Positions 1 to 9,125 of a DNA stretch of 64,000 nucleotides are shown in pieces. The translations under genes were made by a program, and so were the position numbers. The notes under the pieces were generated by a model that saw nothing but the letters and a program-made list of their open reading frames with translations, was not told where the DNA came from and made no database searches. Each line of letters begins with the position of its first letter. Position 1 is the stretch's first letter. Source of the DNA: Hyunsoonleella aestuarii (GTDB lineage: Bacteria; Bacteroidota; Bacteroidia; Flavobacteriales; Flavobacteriaceae); the NCBI RefSeq assembly GCF_006148925.1, contig NZ_VAWB01000002.1, positions 62,001-126,000 of the forward strand, read 5' to 3'.

Positions 1-672
1 AATTTTTTTTGCGATTATTTTATTACCTACTAACTCGCTAACTATAGCACCAGCTTTTGACCAGGTGTTTTTATATTTTTCATTTTTTAACACCAAACCA
101 TGCTTTTGCCAAGTCAATAAATCTTTTGAAGAAGCTATACTTAAGCGAGCCGTTTTTCCGTCATATGATGTGTAAGTCATGAAATAATCGCCCGCTTCGC
201 TCTCTACGATTCTAGGGTCTTCAACACCGTCAAAATAGCAAAAATAGCACTCTTCAGAATTTGTTTGCTCTGTCTTATCTTTTTTATAATTCCACTCATA
301 AACTTTCATTGAGTCGGCGTCAGGAAAGAAAATGGGCTCAGTCATTTTTTTAAAATGTAAACCGTCTTCACTGATCGCCATTCCAATGCGCGAAGTCCCT
401 AGAGAGTCTTGTGCCCTGTATAATAAATAGATTTTATTGTTTTTGACAATTGCTGTTGGGTTAAGCACGTTACGTTCTTCCCAATGAACAGTATGATTTG
501 TAATAGGGTCTAAAAATTTCAAATCTGGAGTCGGACTTAAAATGGGATTTAAACTATCTACTTTTTCAAAATATGGAAATGCCCAACTTTTAAGGTCTTC
601 TGACTGAGTTTTTATTTTGGCTTCGCAACCAAGTAATAAGAGTGACAAAATCGCATATTGAAATATTTTCAT
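1..672 (-). CDS. GH130-family glycoside phosphorylase/hydrolase lipoprotein (3' end cut by window edge)
   Basis: Only the first 224 codons lie in the window; the reading frame runs off position 1 without a stop. The protein starts with a short hydrophobic signal ending in LLLLGC (Cys16), a lipobox, so it should be lipid-anchored. The body looks like the five-bladed propeller of GH130 (beta-mannoside phosphorylases and relatives): a VLNPTAIV stretch, a LLYRAQD stretch, and DGVEDPR near residue 150, where the Asp is the likely general acid of the family. The family acts on beta-1,2- or beta-1,4-linked mannosides; the substrate cannot be told from this fragment. A strong hairpin separates it from glnA, so it is probably transcribed on its own. 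Reasonably sure of the fold, less of the activity. Confidence 0.7.
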   Translation of the reverse strand, partial: MKIFQYAILSLLLLGCEAKIKTQSEDLKSWAFPYFEKVDSLNPILSPTPDLKFLDPITNHTVHWEERNVLNPTAIVKNNKIYLLYRAQDSLGTSRIGMAISEDGLHFKKMTEPIFFPDADSMKVYEWNYKKDKTEQTNSEECYFCYFDGVEDPRIVESEAGDYFMTYTSYDGKTARLSIASSKDLLTWQKHGLVLKNEKYKNTWSKAGAIVSELVGNKIIAKKI

Positions 673-763
673 TATCGTATAGGTTAGGTAATTTAATCTT
701 GTTGTAAATCACGAAGTTAGATGATTTGTAATACAAATTCAATTTATGAGTGCTAAAACTAGT

Positions 764-806
764 TCATAAAAAAAAGCACTTACAATTGTAAGCGCTTTTT
801 TATGAA
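764..806 (-). terminator. Bidirectional-looking terminator hairpin after glnA
   Basis: A perfect palindrome CTTACAATTGTAAG (779-792) is extended by AGC/GCT after one mismatch and flanked by an A-tract and a T-tract, and the outer sequence GTTCATAAA/TTTATGAAC also pairs. On the minus strand it starts 20 bases past the glnA stop, so it should end the glnA transcript. It would also isolate the GH130 gene. Confidence 0.85.
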
Positions 807-825
807 CAAAACTTTATAGGCTAAG

Positions 826-1848
826 TTATATTTTAGCGGATTTAACAGTTTTAATAATTCTACCTGCAATTTTGTATGGATCTCCATTAGATGCTGGTCT
901 TCTGTCTTCTAACCAACCTTTCCAACCTTTCTCTACAGTAATAATTGGAATACGAATTGAAGCTCCTCTATCTGATACTCCATATGAGAAATCTGTGATT
1001 GCAGCAGTTTCATGATCACCAGTTAAACGTTGGTCATTAAACTCTCCATAAACTTCTATGTGTTCTTTAACAACGGGTCTGAATGCTTCACAAATTGCTT
1101 CATAAGTTTCTTTAGAACCACAAGTTCTTAAGGTTGTGTTTGAGAAGTTGGCGTGCATACCAGAACCATTCCAATCCATATCTTTTCCAAGCGGTTTTGG
1201 GTGGTACTCAATATAGTAACCATATTTTTCAGTTAAGCGGTCAAGTAAATATCTAGCAATCCATATTTCGTCTCCAGCTTTTTTAGCACCTTTAGCGAAT
1301 AATTGGAATTCCCATTGTCCTGAGGCAACCTCTTGGTTGATTCCTTCAAAGTTTAAACCTGCATCAATACATAAATCTGCATGCTCTTCAACTAAATCTC
1401 TACCGTGAGTGTTCTTTCCACCAACAGAACAGTAATACATTCCTTGTGGTGCAGGATAACCACCAACAGGGAAACCTAATGGCAATTGTGTTTTAGTATC
1501 CATTATAAAGTATTCTTGCTCGAAACCAAACCAGAAATCATTATCATCATCATCAATAGTTGCTCTACCATTAGATGCATGTGGAGTACCATCTGCATTT
1601 AAAACTTCAGTCATTACTAAATATCCGTTGATTCTGTCTGGATCTGGATAAATAGCTACAGGTTTCAATAAACAGTCAGAAGAACCACCTTCGGCTTGTC
1701 TAGTTGAAGATCCATCAAAAGACCACATTCCTAATTCTTCCAAAGTGCCTTGGAAGTTTTCATGCTCTTCTACCTTGGTTTTGCTTCTTAAGTTTTGAGT
1801 TGGATAATACCCATCTAACCAAAGGTATTCTAATTTAATTTTTGCCAT
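826..1848 (-). CDS. glnA: Glutamine synthetase, eukaryote-like type II (GSII)
   Basis: ATP-dependent ligation of ammonia to glutamate in the cytosol. At 340 residues it is far shorter than the roughly 470-residue GSI and fits GSII. Visible signatures are FDGSST (44-49), FGFEQEYF (107-114) with metal-binding glutamates, a GxPxGGYPAPQG block near 125-136, DWNGSGMHAN (225-234, ATP site), SDRGASIRIP (292-301) and LEDRRPASN (313-321). No adenylylation loop of the GSI type is seen, so regulation is probably transcriptional. It is transcribed divergently from a type III enzyme across 261 bases and followed by a strong terminator. A -7-like TATATTTG lies 40 bases upstream. Family assignment is firm; the use of the symbol glnA for GSII follows common annotation practice. 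Confidence 0.95.
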   Translation of the reverse strand: MAKIKLEYLWLDGYYPTQNLRSKTKVEEHENFQGTLEELGMWSFDGSSTRQAEGGSSDCLLKPVAIYPDPDRINGYLVMTEVLNADGTPHASNGRATIDDDDNDFWFGFEQEYFIMDTKTQLPLGFPVGGYPAPQGMYYCSVGGKNTHGRDLVEEHADLCIDAGLNFEGINQEVASGQWEFQLFAKGAKKAGDEIWIARYLLDRLTEKYGYYIEYHPKPLGKDMDWNGSGMHANFSNTTLRTCGSKETYEAICEAFRPVVKEHIEVYGEFNDQRLTGDHETAAITDFSYGVSDRGASIRIPIITVEKGWKGWLEDRRPASNGDPYKIAGRIIKTVKSAKI

Positions 1849-1887
1849 AATGAATATATTATAATTGAAATATTAAAAGTAATCACA

Positions 1888-1895
1888 CAAATATA
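1888..1895 (-). promoter_or_regulatory. -7 promoter element of glnA
   Basis: On the minus strand the bases read TATATTTG, a full match to the Bacteroidota -7 consensus TAnnTTTG, 40 bases before the glnA ATG. No clear -33 TTG at the usual 17-23 base spacing was found. Confidence 0.5.
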
Positions 1896-2071
1896 TGTCT
1901 TTAAACAGATACTATAAATTTTAGGGGGTATTTTAATAAAAACCTAACTTATTTTTATTTAAACCCTATTTTTTTAAGGTATATTTTAAAAAAAGTATAT
2001 TATTTTATATAAATAATGAAAAAATGTTAACAATATGAGTTTGAATTTCTTTTATATTTATTAGGGATAAT

Positions 2072-2079
2072 TATTTTTG
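2072..2079 (+). promoter_or_regulatory. -7 promoter element of the GSIII gene
   Basis: TATTTTTG fits TAnnTTTG and lies 31 bases before the ATG at 2110. The nearest upstream TTG (2041-2043) is 28 bases away, longer than usual, so only the -7 part is supported. Confidence 0.5.
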
Positions 2080-2109
2080 TAAAGACAATAAAATTAATTT
2101 AATAAGACG

Positions 2110-4296
2110 ATGCCTACATTACGATTTCATGCGATAAAAGAATCGCTTGCATACAAACCAGTTTACATTGAAGAGAATGTTAAACGCTCAGAGTTGTTTG
2201 GAAAAAATGTATTTAATGAGAAAACGATGCGTCAGTATTTAACGAAAGATGCTTTTGTTGGGGTGATGAATGCTATTCAACATGGAAAGAAAATTGACCG
2301 CAATATTGCAGATCAAGTTGCATCTGCTATGAAGGATTGGGCTTTGTCTAAAGGTGTAACTCATTATACGCACTGGTTTCAACCATTAACTGGGTCTACA
2401 GCAGAAAAGCATGACGCTTTTTTTGAAACTACGAAGGATGGCAATTCTATTGAAAAATTCGAAGGAGGACAATTAGTGCAGCAAGAACCGGATGCTTCTA
2501 GTTTTCCGAGTGGAGGAATAAGAAATACTTTTGAGGCTAGAGGATATACTGCTTGGGATCCATCGTCTCCGGCTTTTATTTATGAAACTACACTTTGTAT
2601 TCCAACCATTTTTGTTGCTTACACAGGTGAAGCATTAGATTATAAAACACCTCTATTAAGGGCTTTGCATGCCGTTGATGATGCTGCAACTGCAATTTGT
2701 AAATATTTCGATAAAAATGTGAAGAAAGTTTCCTCATCTTTAGGTTGGGAGCAGGAGTATTTTTTAGTAGATAAAATGTTGGCAGCAAGTCGACCAGATT
2801 TAGTTCTTACAGGGAGAACTTTACTAGGGCATTCGTCTGCTAAAGGACAACAATTGGACGATCACTATTTTGGATCAATTCCTAATCGTGCTTTAAATTT
2901 TATGAGGGAGTTAGAAAATGAATGTATGCTTTTAGGAATTCCAGTAAAGACTAGACATAATGAAGTAGCTCCAAATCAGTTTGAGGTCGCACCAATATAT
3001 GAGGAAGCTAATCTAGCTGTGGACCACAATTCACTGCTAATGGATATCATGGGTCGGGTAGCGTCTCGTCATAATTTTAAAGTATTGTTACACGAAAAAC
3101 CATTTGCAGGTGTTAATGGCTCTGGAAAGCATAATAATTGGTCGCTGTCTACGGATACGGGTATTAATTTGTTAGGTCCCGGGAAAACTCCAATGAGTAA
3201 TTTACAATTTCTTACTTTTTTTGTTAATACGATAAAAGGTGTGCATACACATGAAGCACTCCTAAGAGCAGCTATTGCATCGGCTAGCAATGACCACAGA
3301 CTTGGGGCAAATGAAGCGCCTCCAGCTATCATGTCCATTTTTATTGGTGAACAATTAACTAAGGTTTTAGAGGAGTTAGAGGGAGTTACAAAAGGAAAGT
3401 TGTCACCTCAAGAAAAAACGGAGTTAAAACTTAATGTTATTGGTAAAATACCAGACGTATTATTAGATAACACTGACAGAAATAGAACGTCTCCTTTTGC
3501 TTTTACCGGTAATAAATTTGAATTTAGAGCTGTGGGTTCTACTGCAAATTGTGGTAACCCTATGACTGTTTTAAATACTATTGTGGCTAAACAATTAAGA
3601 GATTTTAAAACTGAAGTCGATTTGTTGATTGATAAGAAAGGACTTAAGAAAGATGAAGCCATATTTAATGTGCTTAGAGAAAATATTAAGTCTTGTCGAG
3701 ATATATTGTTTGAGGGTAATGGATATGGAGAAGCTTGGGAAAAAGAAGCTAAAAAACGTGGACTTAGCAATAACAAAACAACTCCAGAAGCTTTAAAATC
3801 AAAAGTGTCTAAGGAGTCTATTGCATTGTTTGAGGAGATGGGAGTAATGAGTAAAATTGAAACTCAGGCACGTTACGAAATTGAAATGGAAGCCTATATT
3901 AAGCACATTCAAATTGAAAGTCGCGTATTGGGAGATGTTTCTAGAAATCATATTGTTCCTACTGCAGTTAAATATCAAAATATTTTAATTGAGAATGTTA
4001 AAGGTTTAAAAGAGATTTTTGAGGAGAAGTATAATGCTGTTTCTAAGGAGCAGATCAATTTAATTGAAGAAATTTCAAATCATATTGAAGGTATTAATGT
4101 CAATGTAACTAAGATGATAGGTGAGAGAAAAAAAGCTAATGTTATTAATGATTTAGAAAAGAAAGCTCATAAATATTGCTTTAACGTAAAACCTTTGCTA
4201 GATGATATTCGTTATCATTGTGATAAACTAGAACTTCTGGTTGATGATGAACTTTGGCCCTTAACTAAATATCGAGAAATGCTGTTTACTAGGTAG
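2110..4296 (+). CDS. glnN: Glutamine synthetase type III (GSIII)
   Basis: A 728-residue GSIII, the dodecameric class typical of Bacteroidota and cyanobacteria, making glutamine from glutamate and ammonia. It has LGWEQEYF near residue 212 (metal-binding glutamates), NGSGKHNNWS near 335 (nucleotide site) and the GSIII signature block RTSPFAFTGNKFEFRAVGS near 458-476. The long N-terminal region with GGIRNTFEARGYTAWD and the C-terminal helical extension are also GSIII traits. Length is normal for the family. It diverges from the GSII gene, so the shared 261-base spacer probably holds nitrogen-responsive control of both. Start chosen at ATG 2110, 31 bases after a good -7 element. Very sure of the family. 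Confidence 0.96.
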   Translation: MPTLRFHAIKESLAYKPVYIEENVKRSELFGKNVFNEKTMRQYLTKDAFVGVMNAIQHGKKIDRNIADQVASAMKDWALSKGVTHYTHWFQPLTGSTAEKHDAFFETTKDGNSIEKFEGGQLVQQEPDASSFPSGGIRNTFEARGYTAWDPSSPAFIYETTLCIPTIFVAYTGEALDYKTPLLRALHAVDDAATAICKYFDKNVKKVSSSLGWEQEYFLVDKMLAASRPDLVLTGRTLLGHSSAKGQQLDDHYFGSIPNRALNFMRELENECMLLGIPVKTRHNEVAPNQFEVAPIYEEANLAVDHNSLLMDIMGRVASRHNFKVLLHEKPFAGVNGSGKHNNWSLSTDTGINLLGPGKTPMSNLQFLTFFVNTIKGVHTHEALLRAAIASASNDHRLGANEAPPAIMSIFIGEQLTKVLEELEGVTKGKLSPQEKTELKLNVIGKIPDVLLDNTDRNRTSPFAFTGNKFEFRAVGSTANCGNPMTVLNTIVAKQLRDFKTEVDLLIDKKGLKKDEAIFNVLRENIKSCRDILFEGNGYGEAWEKEAKKRGLSNNKTTPEALKSKVSKESIALFEEMGVMSKIETQARYEIEMEAYIKHIQIESRVLGDVSRNHIVPTAVKYQNILIENVKGLKEIFEEKYNAVSKEQINLIEEISNHIEGINVNVTKMIGERKKANVINDLEKKAHKYCFNVKPLLDDIRYHCDKLELLVDDELWPLTKYREMLFTR

Positions 4297-4315
4297 AAAT
4301 TATTTTTATACGATT

Positions 4316-4349
4316 AAAGATAAGAGATTGTCTTATGGCTTTGTTTTTA
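4316..4349 (+). terminator. Weak terminator after glnN
   Basis: AAAG-ATAAGA pairs with TCTTAT-CTTT across a 5-base loop, with a GG bulge on the 3' arm, and is followed by GTTTTTAAAA. It sits 20 bases after the GSIII stop. Imperfect stem, so moderate support. Confidence 0.45.
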
Positions 4350-4754
4350 AAATCAATTTTTTAAATATAAAGTTGCATTTAATAAAGCTAATGGGATTTA
4401 TAAATTTTTGTTACTGAAATTAAGTTTTATATTTTTGACATGATGATGCGGTTTAAAATGAACAGGCAAAGCTAGTCTATTAAACGAATATTTAATTTCT
4501 GGTGTTTTATTAGTACGAGTTGATAAAAGTTTACCATTTTTGGCTTAAGAAATTTTGGTATACTCTTTTTGAGATAAAGCTTAAATTACTCTAGTAATCT
4601 CTGTAACCTATATTCTTTCTATACACATAGATAATTAGCCAATTTTGGTATTAATATAGATTGCCTAATTTTGTCGGTTCTATATGCAGTAAGATTAAAA
4701 TGTAAGTAATTATTATTCTGAATTTTTTACTATGTCGATTTAAAAATTATTATG
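4350..4754. other. Intergenic region without a recognised gene
   Basis: About 400 very AT-rich bases lie between glnN and the converging secreted-protein gene. A TATTTTTG near 4430 resembles a plus-strand -7 element, but only an 11-codon reading frame follows. No RNA fold or longer coding signal was recognised. Confidence 0.5.
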
Positions 4755-6032
4755 TTATTCTTTTATAAACTTGATAAATTGTCGACCAGTATTACTATGT
4801 AAATTTAACAGATATGTGCCTGAGTTTAAATCTTCAACAGAGAAGCTGTATTGTTTGGTAGTTTTTGTAGAAAGTCTATCTCTTGTTAACTGTTTTATGA
4901 ATTTGCCATCAATATCATAAAGTTCAATAAGTAAATTATCATGGAAAGGGAATTCAATAGTAAACTCGAGTAAAGTTTTAACGGGATTTTGCATTAATGT
5001 TAAATTTAATTGATTTCTCTTTTCTTCATTTGAATATTCTAAGTTTAAGGTTTCTTCAGTATACTTATAAAGAGAGGTTCCCCCAGCAAATGCCAGAGAA
5101 GAATTAATTATAAAAATTCGATTTAGATTATTGCCAATATTTAAATTAGTCCATGAGAGTCCGCCATTATTAGTTTCATAAAAACCAGTGGTGTGTCCAC
5201 CCATCCATCCTTTATTTTCATTAATAAAGCCTACCGCTTGAATATCAGTCTCAGGAGCATCGAAAGAACTCCAATTTAAGCCAGCATCAGTGGTTTTTAT
5301 CAAACTTCCGTTATTAGGGTATACCGATGAAACTGCGCCAAAAATAACATCATTATTGTTTTCTAAAACTTGCATTTTCCAAACATACTCTCCAGGGGTA
5401 TTTGTATTATAAAGTTCACTCCAAGAAGTTCCACCGTCAGTTGTTTTAAGAATAATTCCACCATTATCGTTCCTCCCGGAAACAAATCCAGTATTTTCAT
5501 TCAAAAAAACCACTTCTACCAAGGCGTTAGCATAAGAAGACATGTCAAGATATTGCCAAGTATTACCATTATCGGTAGATTTTATAACGAATGCTGGGGC
5601 AAAATATGCTCCACATCCATAAACAGTTGAATCGCCACTAGTCTCTATTCCACATATAGCTGGAGGAATTGGTGTAATGTTTGATACAACTGACCAGTTA
5701 GATCCACCATCAATTGTTTTTAATAACTCATTGTTTAGGGTTCCTAAAAACCCAATATTTTCATTTAAAAACTCAATATTTCTAAAATAATAATTACCTC
5801 CTAATTGAGTTTCGGTTAACTGTTCTGTCCAACTTAAACCTCCATTTATTGTTTTGTATACAGCAGCATAAGCACCATTTGCAGCCCAACCTATATTTTC
5901 ATTTATAAAAAAGACATCGTCAAAACGTTGGTTGCTTTGATTAGTTAAACTATTTGGTATATTTTGCCAAGTAGCTTGTGTGTTTCCTATAAAACATAAA
6001 AGGGGAATAATATAACTAGTAAACTTTAACAT
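4755..6032 (-). CDS. Secreted Ycf48/BNR-repeat beta-propeller protein with T9SS sorting domain
   Basis: 425 residues. A signal peptide covers about residues 1-20 (cleavage after TQA likely). The middle consists of repeated propeller blades of the form NENxGxxxG...KTxDGGxxW (for example FINENIGWAANG, FLNENTGFVSG, FINENKGWMGG), typical of Ycf48-like/BNR repeats. The last 75-80 residues, from NLTLMQNPVKT through LYDIDGKFIKQL to NSGTYLLNL and a basic end, match the type A C-terminal signal of the Por (type IX) secretion system, so the protein is probably exported and cell-surface attached or released. It stands alone between long spacers. The Ycf48 fold suggests protein or ligand binding; its partner is unknown. 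Confidence 0.85.
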   Translation of the reverse strand: MLKFTSYIIPLLCFIGNTQATWQNIPNSLTNQSNQRFDDVFFINENIGWAANGAYAAVYKTINGGLSWTEQLTETQLGGNYYFRNIEFLNENIGFLGTLNNELLKTIDGGSNWSVVSNITPIPPAICGIETSGDSTVYGCGAYFAPAFVIKSTDNGNTWQYLDMSSYANALVEVVFLNENTGFVSGRNDNGGIILKTTDGGTSWSELYNTNTPGEYVWKMQVLENNNDVIFGAVSSVYPNNGSLIKTTDAGLNWSSFDAPETDIQAVGFINENKGWMGGHTTGFYETNNGGLSWTNLNIGNNLNRIFIINSSLAFAGGTSLYKYTEETLNLEYSNEEKRNQLNLTLMQNPVKTLLEFTIEFPFHDNLLIELYDIDGKFIKQLTRDRLSTKTTKQYSFSVEDLNSGTYLLNLHSNTGRQFIKFIKE

Positions 6033-6520
6033 ATTGTAATTAGTTTGTAGATTTAAGAGATTGAAATATAATATTTATTTTTAATATGCGTCTAGTTTAT
6101 TTTGATTTTGAGCATATGTGTCCCGCGCATCATTAAGTCTTATATTAATTTGGTTGTTGAAGAAGTCATAGGGGTTTTTTAAATGAAAACTATATCAGTA
6201 ATCTAAAATACTTTATGAAAAATCATAAAAGATTCAGTCTAGTTTTTCATGAGTTCAGTATAAATAATAGCCATTAATAGGCTTGTGCATCTCCTTTAGT
6301 TAATTTATATTATTTTATATTTTTTATGGAAAGAAGGATAAAAGAAATTCATTTCCCAAATGAACATCTTATAGAACACCCAACTAATAATTAATTTAGT
6401 GTACGTAATCAAATAAGTCTGTTGCCAGTTAAAAAGTAGTTAATAAAACCTCTTTCATATTTGAAATTAAAAGGACTAATTTTTGAAATATTCCTTTTCT
6501 TTGCAAAACAATAGAATATT
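6033..6520. other. Intergenic spacer between divergent genes
   Basis: Close to 490 AT-rich bases between the Ycf48-like gene (minus) and purM (plus). No open frame of note, no strong terminator and no recognised RNA. A degenerate -7-like TTTCTTTG just before purM is the only promoter hint. I see nothing else in it. Confidence 0.4.
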
Positions 6521-7699
6521 ATGAGTGAAGAAGTTTCAAAACGTTATGCACAACGGGGTGTTTCAGCATCTAAGGAGGATGTACATAATGCCATTAAAAA
6601 TATTGATAAAGGCTTATTTCCTAAAGCATTTTGTAAAATAGTACCAGATTATTTAACTAATGATGAAGACTATTGCTTAATAATGCATGCCGATGGTGCC
6701 GGTACAAAGTCTTCTCTTGCTTATATGTATTGGAAAGAGACCGGGGATATATCGGTTTGGAAAGGAATAGCGCAGGATGCCCTTATTATGAATATTGACG
6801 ATTTATTATGTGTTGGTGCTACAGATAATATTATGTTGTCTTCTACAATTGGAAGAAATAAAAACTTAATTCCTGGAGAAGTGCTTTCTGCAATAATAAA
6901 TGGAACCGAAGAATTACTTGAAGATTTAAAATCTTTTGGTGTTTCTATTCACTCAACAGGAGGGGAAACCGCTGATGTTGGTGATTTGGTTCGTACTATA
7001 ATTGTAGATTCTACGGTTACTGCTAGAATGAAACGTAGTGATGTTATTGATAATGCTAATATTCAAGCAGGAGATGTTATCGTGGGACTTGAAAGTTTTG
7101 GACAAGCGACCTATGAAAAGAAATATAACGGTGGTATGGGAAGTAACGGGCTAACCTCTGCACGTCATGATGTGTTTAGTAATTACCTTGCAATTCACTA
7201 TCCTGAAAGTTTTGATCCTTCAGTTCCTGAAGAATTAGTTTATTCTGGTGAAATAAAGTTAACAGATAAGGTAAAAAATTCGCCTATTGATGCTGGAAAA
7301 CTAGTACTCTCCCCAACACGAACCTATGCACCAATAATTAAAAAAGTTTTGACGAAATATAGCAGTGATATTATTCATGGTATGGTGCATTGCTCTGGTG
7401 GTGCACAGACAAAAATCCTTCATTTTGTGGACCAATTTCATATTATTAAGGATAATATGTTTTCAATTCCACCACTTTTTAAATTAATACAGGAGCAATC
7501 TAAAACGGACTGGAAAGAAATGTATCAGGTTTTCAATTGTGGGCATCGAATGGAGTTGTATGTTCCGCAAGATATAGCTAATGACATCATTGCCATTTCC
7601 AAATCCTTTAATGTAGATGCAAAAATTATTGGTAGAGTTGAAGCTTCAAAAACTAAGAAACTTACAATAAAAAGTCAATTTGGTGAGTTTAATTATTGA
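6521..7699 (+). CDS. purM: Phosphoribosylformylglycinamidine cyclo-ligase (AIR synthetase)
   Basis: Converts FGAM to aminoimidazole ribotide with ATP, a middle step of de novo purine synthesis in the cytosol. At 392 residues it is longer than the roughly 345-residue enterobacterial enzyme, which fits the Bacteroidota variant. Motifs: HADGAGTKS (56-64), the substrate/nucleotide glycine-rich site; QDALIMNIDDLLCVGA (85-100); STGGETADV (145-153); and GMGSNGLTSARH (205-216), the PurM signature. It is monocistronic in appearance and unlinked to other pur genes here, apart from purU 6 kb away. Start at ATG 6521; no better start is seen. High confidence. Confidence 0.93.
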   Translation: MSEEVSKRYAQRGVSASKEDVHNAIKNIDKGLFPKAFCKIVPDYLTNDEDYCLIMHADGAGTKSSLAYMYWKETGDISVWKGIAQDALIMNIDDLLCVGATDNIMLSSTIGRNKNLIPGEVLSAIINGTEELLEDLKSFGVSIHSTGGETADVGDLVRTIIVDSTVTARMKRSDVIDNANIQAGDVIVGLESFGQATYEKKYNGGMGSNGLTSARHDVFSNYLAIHYPESFDPSVPEELVYSGEIKLTDKVKNSPIDAGKLVLSPTRTYAPIIKKVLTKYSSDIIHGMVHCSGGAQTKILHFVDQFHIIKDNMFSIPPLFKLIQEQSKTDWKEMYQVFNCGHRMELYVPQDIANDIIAISKSFNVDAKIIGRVEASKTKKLTIKSQFGEFNY

Positions 7700-7762
7700 T
7701 TTTGTTAAAACGGAATAGTTTTTGATAAAATTCAAACTTTTAAAAACTTATATCAATCAACC

Positions 7763-8722
7763 ATGAGAACCGTTTTTTTACTTGCTTTTAGCATTGTTGT
7801 TAATCTTGCCTATGCACAGCCTGATTCGTTATATATTAAAGAGTTAGAGCCTAAATATCAAGGACCACAATGGATACAGCAAAATCGAGCAACTTTCGAT
7901 TTGAGCGAAGTAGCCTTTGTTAATTGGAATGCCGGTGGTACTAACTCCATTTCTGGTCTATTGGGTTTAGAGTCTAAGTTGAATTACAAGGATAAATACT
8001 TTTTTTGGAAGAACACATTATCAACACGATATGGAGTAAACAAACAAGAAAGTAAACAATTACGGAAGACAGACGACCGTTTCGAAATTAATTCTAGCCT
8101 TGGATATAAACCTGATAGTTTATCTAACTGGTTTTATTCAGCTAAGTTTAATTTTAGAACTCAGTTTACAAACGGTTACAATTACCCTAATCGAGATGAG
8201 CCTATTTCGAGGCTTATGGCTCCTGGTTATGTTTTTTTTGGAGGAGGTTTAGAGTATGGTAAGCAGATTGAGCAATTATCATTCTATTTCTCTCCGCTTA
8301 CATTAAAAGCAACATTTGTTTTAGATGAAGACTTGGCGAACGCTGGTGCTTTTGGTGTTACTCCAGCCGAATTTGATAGTCTTGGAAATATGATTAAAAA
8401 AGGAGACCGAGTGCGAAGAGAAGTCGGTATTTTAATGACTAATAGTTATGAAATGGAAATTGTTGAGAACATTGGTTTAAAACATCAAGTAAGTCTCTAC
8501 ACTGATTATATTAATAATTTCGGAAATGTTGATTTGGATTGGCGAGTAGATTTCGATTTTAAAGTGAATAGTTTTGTAAGAGCTACTTTAGGTTCTCACC
8601 TAAGATATGATGATGATGTGAAAACTCAAGTCGCAACAGAGATTGAAGGAGAGTTTGATGAGGCTGGTGCGAAAGTTCAATGGAAACAGTTTTTAGGTGT
8701 TGGATTTGCTATGGATTTTTAA
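7763..8722 (+). CDS. DUF3078 domain-containing outer-membrane-like protein
   Basis: 319 residues with an N-terminal signal peptide (about 1-18, ending YAQ). The mature part has the DUF3078 hallmark W...N...FDLSEVAFVNWNAGGTNSISG near residues 36-63, then alternating short aromatic-rich beta strands (FFWKNTLSTRYG, FYSAKFNFRTQF) and a C-terminal strand ending in Phe (FLGVGFAMDF), as in outer-membrane beta-barrels. Function of the family is not known. It follows purM by 63 bases and may be read through from it. Its transcript probably ends at the hairpin at 8806-8844, which lies inside the converging gene. Confidence 0.85.
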   Translation: MRTVFLLAFSIVVNLAYAQPDSLYIKELEPKYQGPQWIQQNRATFDLSEVAFVNWNAGGTNSISGLLGLESKLNYKDKYFFWKNTLSTRYGVNKQESKQLRKTDDRFEINSSLGYKPDSLSNWFYSAKFNFRTQFTNGYNYPNRDEPISRLMAPGYVFFGGGLEYGKQIEQLSFYFSPLTLKATFVLDEDLANAGAFGVTPAEFDSLGNMIKKGDRVRREVGILMTNSYEMEIVENIGLKHQVSLYTDYINNFGNVDLDWRVDFDFKVNSFVRATLGSHLRYDDDVKTQVATEIEGEFDEAGAKVQWKQFLGVGFAMDF

Positions 8723-9006
8723 ATAAATTCAGAAAACACCAATAGAAAAGGAATGCTTATAATGAGATCTAATAAATAAATAAAACAGAAAAATTTAAAT
8801 ACTGTAAATCCTTGATTTTTAAAAAAATTAAGGATTTTTCTTTTATTAGTATTTTCGGTTATGTGCCACAAAAAGATGGTCAATAATATTTTTATGGAAG
8901 CTATGGTTAAAATATGAAAATTGATAATCAATAAAAATATATTTACTCCAAATGACCAGATAATAAAAGGTCTGTAAAAAAGAAAGATTGATGATAACCG
9001 ACGCAT
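8719..9006 (-). CDS. Small multi-span membrane protein, unknown function
   Basis: 95 residues with three likely membrane helices (about 10-35, 35-50 and 68-92) and a central basic stretch NTNKRKILNFFKNQGF. The pattern (basic loop, short aromatic segment containing NQG, then a hydrophobic helix) resembles small Bacteroidota membrane proteins found beside exporters, but I cannot name a family. Its stop overlaps the end of the DUF3078 gene by 4 bases, tail to tail, and the plus-strand terminator of that gene lies inside its reading frame. Coding status is likely but not certain. Confidence 0.55.
   Translation of the reverse strand: MRRLSSIFLFYRPFIIWSFGVNIFLLIINFHILTIASIKILLTIFLWHITENTNKRKILNFFKNQGFTVFKFFCFIYLLDLIISIPFLLVFSEFI
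8806..8844 (+). terminator. Terminator for the DUF3078 transcript
   Basis: AAATCCTT (8806-8813) pairs perfectly with AAGGATTT (8830-8837) and is followed by TTCTTTT. It lies 83 bases past the DUF3078 stop, within the opposite-strand small membrane protein gene, so the two converging transcripts should overlap. Confidence 0.65.
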
Positions 9007-9096
9007 GGTAAAATTAATAACGCTGAAAGAATCATATTATTTTTTGTTTTAGCCTATTCTCGACTTGCTTAAGAGCTTAAAATTCATAAATTATTG

Positions 9097-9104
9097 TATT
9101 TTTG
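9097..9104 (+). promoter_or_regulatory. -7 promoter element of prfA
   Basis: TATTTTTG matches TAnnTTTG and is 21 bases before the prfA ATG, giving a very short leader. No TTG at normal -33 spacing. Confidence 0.5.
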
Positions 9105-9125
9105 GTGACCAATTAAAAAAGGCAG

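Noticed and set aside
3069-3776. Minus-strand frames of 89 and 122 codons opposite glnN
   Set aside because: They lie wholly within the GSIII gene and have no independent coding evidence.
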